Position numbers and translations under genes: made by a program
Assembly (NCBI GenBank): GCA_034431315.1
Contig: DAOUDK010000096.1
Span: 1-26,686, forward strand
Direction: 5' to 3'
DNA from: JAUWOY01 sp034431315
GTDB lineage: Bacteria; Chloroflexota; Anaerolineae; VGOG01
DNA: 26,686 bases
Notes under the pieces: generated by a model
Told to the model about the DNA's origin: nothing
What the model saw: the letters and a program-made list of their open reading frames with translations, nothing else
Database searches by the model: none
In this document: positions 23,238 through 26,686 of the stretch, piece after piece
Layout: every line of letters begins with the position of its first letter
Position numbering within the stretch: the stretch's first letter is position 1

Positions 23238-23519
23238 ATGAGTGAAACGAATGTACTCACAATTAAATATTCCCCCGAAGTGCTTTGGGCTATGCGACAA
23301 GCTCCCGACGAATTTGAAGCCCAGGCTCGCTTCTTGCTGGCCATAAAGCTGTACGAGATCGGCAGGCTCAGCACGGGGCTGGCCGCCCGGCTGGCAGGTG
23401 TGCCCAGGGTCACCTTTATGTTCCTGCTGGGCCAATATGGCCTTTCCCCCTTTGGCGAGGCTGCCGACGAACTGAAAGGAGACCTGGACAATGCACGTCG
23501 GGCCAGTCATCGTCAATAG
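23238..23519 (+). CDS. UPF0175 family antitoxin
   Basis: 93 residues. The UPF0175 pattern is clear: ARFLLAIKLYEIGRLSTGLA (helix) then ARLAGVPRVTFMFLLGQYGL (helix-turn-helix-like), and a C-terminal ELKGDLDNA that would wrap the toxin. These proteins neutralise DUF3368 PIN toxins and probably bind their own promoter. GGGAG lies 7 nt before the ATG. Its last 29 bp overlap the toxin gene. Confidence 0.88.
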   Translation: MSETNVLTIKYSPEVLWAMRQAPDEFEAQARFLLAIKLYEIGRLSTGLAARLAGVPRVTFMFLLGQYGLSPFGEAADELKGDLDNARRASHRQ

Positions 23520-23928
23520 TACCCCTCTAGTGGCCTTGTGGGTCCTGGGCCGTCTGGACCTGTTGCGAGAACTCTATGACGAGGTCTTGATTCCTCAGGC
23601 GGTATACGAGGAATTCGTGGCGACCGAGCGCGCAGTACGCCAGGCGGCGCTGGAAAACGCCCCCTGGATTAGGCCCGTTTTGCTGGCAAACCCTCGATGC
23701 GCCCGGGTTTACATTGGGCTTGATCTGGGAGAGGCAGAGGTACTGGCGTTGGCGGAAGAACGCGCAGCGCGACTGGTCATCATAGATGAGCTCAAGGGTC
23801 GCCGATACGCTCAACGCCTGAACCCCAAGGACATCGCCAAACTCCGTGCCCTAACCGGCTTCCCCGCCCCGGTCGCCTACCTGCGCGATGAACTGGACTG
23901 GCCCATCGAGGTCGAAGACGTGCTCTAA
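23491..23928 (+). CDS. DUF3368 PIN-domain toxin with atypical C-terminus
   Basis: 145 residues. The PIN core is present: VIVNSTPLVALWVLGRLDLL (first strand), PQAVYEEF, LGEAEVLALA with Glu81/Glu83, and LVIIDELKGRR with Asp99. PIN proteins of this group are metal-dependent RNases. After about residue 110 the usual TGTLGVLL..AK segment is missing. In its place stands DIAKLRALTGFPAPVAYLRD followed by ELDWPIEVEDVL, which resembles the N-terminus of Eco57I-type methylases as I recall them. The gene may therefore be a chimera with a damaged toxin. AAAGGAG lies 9 nt before the ATG. Confidence 0.82.
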   Translation: MHVGPVIVNSTPLVALWVLGRLDLLRELYDEVLIPQAVYEEFVATERAVRQAALENAPWIRPVLLANPRCARVYIGLDLGEAEVLALAEERAARLVIIDELKGRRYAQRLNPKDIAKLRALTGFPAPVAYLRDELDWPIEVEDVL

Positions 23929-23966
23929 GAATTCAGCCCCGTCGTTGCGTTACCTGCAACACGCTT

Positions 23967-23997
23967 CCTGTATAGTGATGATAAATCACAAAACAGG
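23967..23997 (+). promoter_or_regulatory. dyad over the -10/leader of the 60-residue gene
   Basis: CCTGT (23967-23971) pairs with ACAGG (23993-23997), and GTGAT (23975-23979) with ATCAC (23985-23989). The dyad covers a TATAGT that could be a -10 and runs into the SD (GGAGG). It could be an operator in DNA, or a hairpin in RNA that limits ribosome access. The -35 is weak (TTGCGT, 20 nt upstream). Confidence 0.4.
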
Positions 23998-24006
23998 AGG
24001 CGTGCA

Positions 24007-24189
24007 ATGGCGCGGAAGACAGGCAACCGACGGCTGGAAATGATCGCCCAGGCAGTGCAGAGCAGCCCGACGACCCGGTGGGGTAGCGGGATGCTCAGCG
24101 CGGAGGGCCTGGGTTCTGCGGAGGCGGATCCAGTCCCTACCCCCGCGCCGAGGCCAATCATCGGCGACAATTGCGGCATCCGACGGTGA
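24007..24189 (+). CDS. 60-residue hypothetical protein
   Basis: It has GGAGG 6 nt before the ATG and an intrinsic terminator 80 bp after the stop, so it looks like a self-contained small gene. The first third is basic (MARKTGNRRLEMIAQAVQSS), and the remainder is Gly/Pro-rich without recognisable domain, signal peptide or membrane segment. It lies just downstream of the toxin-antitoxin pair. No family was recognised. Confidence 0.5.
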   Translation: MARKTGNRRLEMIAQAVQSSPTTRWGSGMLSAEGLGSAEADPVPTPAPRPIIGDNCGIRR

Positions 24190-24268
24190 GCGGCTCGATG
24201 GCTCGACTGAGCACCTCGGCTCTGGAGTCGTGTTTTCGGCGCGTGATTTGCAGAGGGATGAAAGAGGG

Positions 24269-24303
24269 AAAGCCACCTGTGTTAGCCGCACAGGTGGCTT
24301 TTT
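24269..24303 (+). terminator. intrinsic terminator
   Basis: AAAGCCACCTGTG (24269-24281) pairs perfectly with CACAGGTGGCTTT (24289-24301), with a 7-nt loop and a T-run to 24303. It closes the transcript of the 60-residue gene. Confidence 0.88.
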
Positions 24304-24398
24304 GGGTGCGTGTCCAGTCAAATGATAATGTTACCGAAAAGCGATTGTTCGGTCAAAAGATAATGTTACCGGGCTGGCCGCTCTTGCCGTCGCAGTAG

Positions 24399-24458
24399 GG
24401 GCTGTGGATATGTGGGCAAGTCGAAGCGAGCGGAGAGTTGTCCACATATCCACAGCCC
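24399..24458. repeat. 17-bp inverted repeat within the deleted IS
   Basis: GGGCTGTGGATATGTGG (24399-24415) and CCACATATCCACAGCCC (24442-24458) pair perfectly across a 26-nt loop. It would sit in the 3' part of the ancestral transposase gene or its terminator. Confidence 0.8.
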
Positions 24459-24614
24459 TCCCAACGGAGCGGCGCAGTCTGGCGACCCCTGGATGAATAC
24501 TTGCCAAGAGGTGGCTGCCACAGAGTTTGCCATCCCCACATGTAGGGCTGATCTTATCCGCGCCCCCAAGATATGGTGGGTAGTTCAGGTGTAGGTAGCT
24601 TTGTATGCACAATC

Positions 24615-24734
24615 TCATTCAGTGCCGGTGATCGTTTCCATCGCGTCCAAGAGTCGCCTCTGCTCCTTTCGGCCGGCTTGCCAATAGCGCTTTCTCACTC
24701 TGCGCAGATGCTTTCGTCGTTTGCCGATGGTCAT
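24615..24734 (-). pseudogene. transposase N-terminal fragment
   Basis: 39 codons: MTIGKRRKHLRRVRKRYWQA, then GRKEQRRLLDAMETITGTE. The very basic helix followed by RYWQAG.KEQ..LLD....TG is the usual start of integrase-family transposases, where the next residues (HRK.AIRLL) begin a helix-turn-helix. The frame stops right there, so HTH and catalytic domains are gone. It reads inward from the right-hand IS end. Confidence 0.65.
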
Positions 24735-24828
24735 CTTATCTTCTGTGGGCGTAGTTCCCTCCGGTAACATTATCATTTGAGTGAACCATACCGTTTCGGT
24801 AACATTTTACATGAATGAATGCGGTGAG

Positions 24829-24857
24829 TTGACAACTTCATCAAATCCTGCTATAAT
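24829..24857 (+). promoter_or_regulatory. perfect consensus sigma-70 promoter of the second structured RNA
   Basis: TTGACA (24829-24834), a 17-nt spacer, then TATAAT (24852-24857): a full match to consensus at optimal spacing. CCTGC and GCAGG flank the -10 as a short dyad. No gene follows on the + strand; the product is the structured RNA from about 24864. Confidence 0.85.
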
Positions 24858-24863
24858 ACAGGC

Positions 24864-24951
24864 AGGATACTCACTCCTCTGTGTGCGAAAGTCGGCTTTG
24901 CATGCCGTGCGCCCGGTAACCGGGCCTAGCTACAGAGGGGTGATTTTGTTT
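24864..24951 (+). ncRNA. candidate structured small RNA convergent with DUF3800 (RNA 2)
   Basis: About 88 nt. A 12-bp closing stem pairs TCACTCCTCTGT (24871-24882) with ACAGAGGGGTGA (24932-24943, one G-U). Inside it are two arms: GCG (24885-24887) with CGC (24910-24912) stacked on CGGC (24893-24896) with GCCG (24904-24907), and a CCGG-TAA-CCGG hairpin (24913-24923). The closing stem is followed by TTTTGTTT, a terminator-like tract. It starts from a perfect promoter. Its 3' third is antisense to the stop codon and last codons of the DUF3800 gene at 24930-25712. Sequence and fold differ from RNA 1 at 7229, while size, promoter and position agree. No open reading frame of note crosses it. Confidence 0.72.
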
Positions 24952-25712
24952 ATATCAAATGGATTCTTGCAGCTGTACCAACTATTGGGGTATTTTGCCG
25001 TGTCGTACAGATCCACCAATAAACCGACCTTTTCTTCGACGACCCTGTAGTATCGCATTTCTCCTCTGGTAAAGGCCCGATAAACAGCCCAGTTCATGTA
25101 GTCGGTCACACTCAGACACGGTTCCCCTTTCGGAGTTTGGGCTTGTACACCAAAGATCGTCGTCACCGTAGTGCCCCATTTTTGCTCAAAACGCTCAACT
25201 CCGCGCTGAATAGCGCGCAATAGTGGTGCTTGACGGTTGCGCGAGCCACGTTTGGCAAAGTAGATGAAATTCTGCTCATAGCGGTGCAGCAAGTTCTGGA
25301 ACAGATGAGTGACCAGGTGATCGTAGAAGGCTTCTTCCCTGGCCTGAAAACTGTTTCGAAAAACCCGTTCGATCTTTCGGGCCACGACGAATTGCGCCTG
25401 GAAGTCCAGGGAGGCAAGCAATTTGAAAACAAGGTAACGGATTTCTGGCACATCGTCTTTGGCATGAAAGGCGACTGCCGTTTTCTTGATAGAGGCAAAT
25501 TCCTGGAAATAGGGGTCGTGGATGATTTCCTGCTGAAGTTTCTGGATGGCCTGACGAATGGGTTCTGGGTTCTGCGTTTCGATCAGGCCCAGAACGAGGA
25601 TGGGGGAACACCCAGGTTGACCTACGATCAGGTTCCCCCTGCGATCATAGAAAGTAGGATCGCCAGACTCATCAACGAAAAACCAGGTGCTTCCTGATTG
25701 CGGCTTCTTCAC
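24930..25712 (-). CDS. DUF3800 domain protein (copy 2)
   Basis: 260 residues. The DUF3800 signature is complete: WFFVDESGDPTF near the N-terminus (acidic DES), AFHAKDDVPEIRY in the middle, and VTDYMNWAVYRAFTRGE near the C-terminus. A predicted RNase H-like nuclease fold applies to the family; activity is unproven. The start is a GTG with GGGGGAG 4 nt upstream. The protein is 52 residues longer than the first DUF3800 protein and shares only the core motifs. The convergent structured RNA at 24864-24951 overlaps its 3' end. The methyltransferase gene stops 66 bp upstream on the same strand, so the two may share a transcript. Confidence 0.85.
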   Translation of the reverse strand: MKKPQSGSTWFFVDESGDPTFYDRRGNLIVGQPGCSPILVLGLIETQNPEPIRQAIQKLQQEIIHDPYFQEFASIKKTAVAFHAKDDVPEIRYLVFKLLASLDFQAQFVVARKIERVFRNSFQAREEAFYDHLVTHLFQNLLHRYEQNFIYFAKRGSRNRQAPLLRAIQRGVERFEQKWGTTVTTIFGVQAQTPKGEPCLSVTDYMNWAVYRAFTRGEMRYYRVVEEKVGLLVDLYDTAKYPNSWYSCKNPFDINKITPL

Positions 25713-25778
25713 CTTGCTCCCCCTGCACGTTCGATCAATGCGATCTCCTCCTTCGTCAACTCGAACGTTGGTCCATGA

Positions 25779-26540
25779 TCATTCTTCCACAGCCACCCCT
25801 TCGATAGTCAGCCACAGCGGCCCACAGGTAACACGCCAACTGCTCAAGCGTGATTGTTCGGCCAGTCGCGCCGCTTCTTGAGGAGTGTAGGCTGCGTCGC
25901 GGCTGCCCAACGGTTCGTTCGCCCGGCGCAATGCGGCTGGCACCACAACGTGAGTGACAAACCACAATAGCAGCCAGCATGGTGCAATCATGTCACGGCG
26001 CAGATCAAAGATCAAGAACGCACCGCCGGGACGCAAGACGCGGGCGATTTCGTCCAACACCGCCACCGGATCGCTCCAGTGGTGCAGCGACAAGGTGCTG
26101 ACGACCAGGTGCAGTGAAGCGTCCGGGAACGGAATCTGCTGCGCGTCTCCCCGGCGAAACGAGACCCGGGCCGCCACGCCAGCGCGACGGGCGTTGTCCT
26201 GGCCTCGGTCTATCATCTCGTCCGACAAGTCAATGCCAGTCACGTGTAGGCCGGGTGACCGCCGCGCCAACTCGATGACCAACTGGCCTGGGCCGCATCC
26301 CAGGTCCGCTGCCTCTCCGCGGTTGGTCATCCTGACAGCGCGGTGGGCCACGAACCAGCGCAACAGTCGCATGGGCGGCAACTTCGCCACCCACCCGTAG
26401 GCTCGTGCTACTTCCAGATCATCGAGGCTTTCGTGGCTTGGGGTGCGCTCCCGAGGGCGGCCATTGTACAGCCACCACCCGGCGGCGACCAAAGCACCTG
26501 CCAAACTGCCGAATAGGAATCTCCATTTGTGTTTCATCAT
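25779..26540 (-). CDS. membrane-anchored class I SAM-dependent methyltransferase
   Basis: 253 residues. A hydrophobic segment (about 8-26) anchors the protein, with a short basic N-terminus before it. The Methyltransf_11-type domain follows: AADLGCGPGQLVIELA (motif I, 77-92), VTGIDLSDEMI, GDAQQIPFPDASLHLVVSTL and VLRPGGAFLIFDL. A second hydrophobic stretch (PCWLLLWFVTHVVVPAAL) may dip into the membrane. The substrate could be a lipid, quinone or small molecule at the membrane and cannot be narrowed. The ATG at 26540 has AAAGGA 9 nt upstream; an alternative TTG at 26558 lacks an SD. It is divergent from the + strand gene starting at 26677. Confidence 0.88.
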   Translation of the reverse strand: MMKHKWRFLFGSLAGALVAAGWWLYNGRPRERTPSHESLDDLEVARAYGWVAKLPPMRLLRWFVAHRAVRMTNRGEAADLGCGPGQLVIELARRSPGLHVTGIDLSDEMIDRGQDNARRAGVAARVSFRRGDAQQIPFPDASLHLVVSTLSLHHWSDPVAVLDEIARVLRPGGAFLIFDLRRDMIAPCWLLLWFVTHVVVPAALRRANEPLGSRDAAYTPQEAARLAEQSRLSSWRVTCGPLWLTIEGVAVEE

Positions 26541-26613
26541 GTGACGAGATCCTTTCAAAAAAGAGCCTCTAACATGACCTTTGACCGCACGTTAACAACC
26601 GCATAATTAGAGC

Positions 26614-26642
26614 TTGCGCTTCTGTCGGGATGGGTGTATAAT
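26614..26642 (+). promoter_or_regulatory. sigma-70 promoter of the gene starting at 26677
   Basis: TTGCGC (26614-26619), a 17-nt spacer, then TATAAT (26637-26642). A weaker pair (TTGACC at 26581, CATAAT at 26602) lies upstream. Confidence 0.7.
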
Positions 26643-26676
26643 TCCCGATCACAGAATGCTATGTGAGGAGGAAGGA

Positions 26677-26686
26677 ATGGACTACC
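26677..26686 (+). CDS. 5' end of a gene running out of the window
   Basis: ATG GAC TAC with GAGGAGGAAGGA directly before it and a good promoter 35 bp upstream. Only three codons are visible, so nothing can be said about the product. Confidence 0.6.

Larger units (their letters stand above)
24310..24815. mobile_element. internally deleted insertion sequence with paired terminal repeats
   Basis: Each end carries two copies of an ~18-bp repeat. Left: TCAAATGATAATGTTACCG (about 24319-24337) and TCAAAAGATAATGTTACCG (about 24353-24371). Right, inverted: CGGTAACATTATCATTTGA (about 24762-24780) and CGGTAACATTTTACATGA (about 24797-24814). The element is only about 500 bp and keeps a transposase N-terminal stub (24615-24734, -), so it cannot move by itself. 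Ends and stub fit an integrase-type (DDE, IS481/ISNCY-like) element; the family is tentative. Target-site duplication was not identified. Confidence 0.7.

Noticed and set aside
24399..24458. TGTGGATAT/ATATCCACA pair considered as DnaA boxes of an origin
   Set aside because: Only two imperfect boxes in a perfect inverted repeat, no AT-rich unwinding region or dnaA/dnaN/rep gene, and the repeat lies within a deleted IS.
24573..24767. + strand ORF MVGSSGVGSFVCTISF
   Set aside because: It lies antisense to the transposase stub within the deleted IS and has no SD or family resemblance.
24864..24951. RNA 2 considered as group II intron domain V or a tRNA
   Set aside because: A GCGAAAGTCG stretch recalls domain V, but the AGC triad, bulge and flanking intron domains are missing. 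No cloverleaf or CCA end fits a tRNA.
25709..25807. Open frame ending in TFELTKEEIALIERAG with a GTGA overlap to DUF3800
   Set aside because: It looks protein-like and the overlap is suggestive, but no start codon with SD exists and only about 30 codons are open. At most a C-terminal remnant.
25756..25980. Frame with TLEQLACYLWAAVADYRRG, resembling the start of HsdM methylases
   Set aside because: It overlaps the C-terminus of the SAM methyltransferase, whose frame (CGPLWLTIEGV) is family-like there. The resemblance is probably chance.

Overview
The window looks like a chromosomal segment of a GC-rich bacterium, most likely a member of the Chloroflexota (Anaerolineae-like). This rests on sequence style, not on a marker gene: long Thr-Pro linkers in a secreted protein, thrombospondin type 3 repeats with a VPVNK-type C-terminal membrane tail, a secreted hydrolase ending in LPLTMK, many 7-bp tandem repeats, and strong Shine-Dalgarno sites in front of most genes. 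No rRNA, tRNA or CRISPR array was seen.

Layout. 2-208: 3' end of a secreted calcium-binding-repeat protein (+), then a strong terminator. 302-7149 (-): a chain read as dual-OB protein > TPR-RecQ helicase > anchored polysaccharide deacetylase > RqcH; the first two overlap by ATGA and the last two by 11 bp. 7194-7331 (+): a consensus promoter and a compact structured RNA that runs tail-to-tail into a DUF3800 gene. 7334-9686 (-): nitroreductase > DUF488 > DUF488 > DUF3800. 9745-12441 (-): secreted clan GH-A hydrolase, preceded by remnants of a cation exchanger and a TIR-domain gene. 12807-19210 (-): tldD > pmbA > sugar-nucleotide epimerase > membrane spermidine-synthase-like protein. 19624-23069 (+): alpha/alpha-toroid protein > nucleotidyltransferase > acidic 126-residue protein, chained by two ATGA overlaps, then an amidinotransferase and a 56-residue ORF. 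23238-23928 (+): UPF0175/DUF3368 toxin-antitoxin pair with an altered toxin C-terminus. 24007-24303 (+): a small gene with its own SD and terminator. 24310-24815: a deleted insertion sequence. 24829-24951 (+): a perfect consensus promoter and a second structured RNA, again tail-to-tail with a DUF3800 gene (24930-25712, -). 25779-26540 (-): membrane-anchored methyltransferase. 26677: start of a further + strand gene.

The best candidate for an under-described system is the pairing, seen twice in one window, of a DUF3800 gene with a convergent ~90-100 nt RNA that has its own sigma-70 promoter and U-rich end. The two RNAs differ in sequence and fold, but promoter type, size, orientation and distance to the DUF3800 stop codon agree. 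The 5' part of the first locus (two DUF488 genes) and the adjoining dual-OB/TPR-RecQ pair look like nucleic-acid-handling accessory genes.

A second theme is repeat invasion. Heptanucleotide tandem repeats of several sequence families, and dispersed REP-like units, lie directly after stop codons, supply start codons and N-termini, and sit in frame inside recQ, tldD, a DUF488 gene and the spermidine-synthase-like gene. Short N-terminal gene stubs (TIR, cation exchanger, transposase, possibly nitroreductase) point to repeated recombination.
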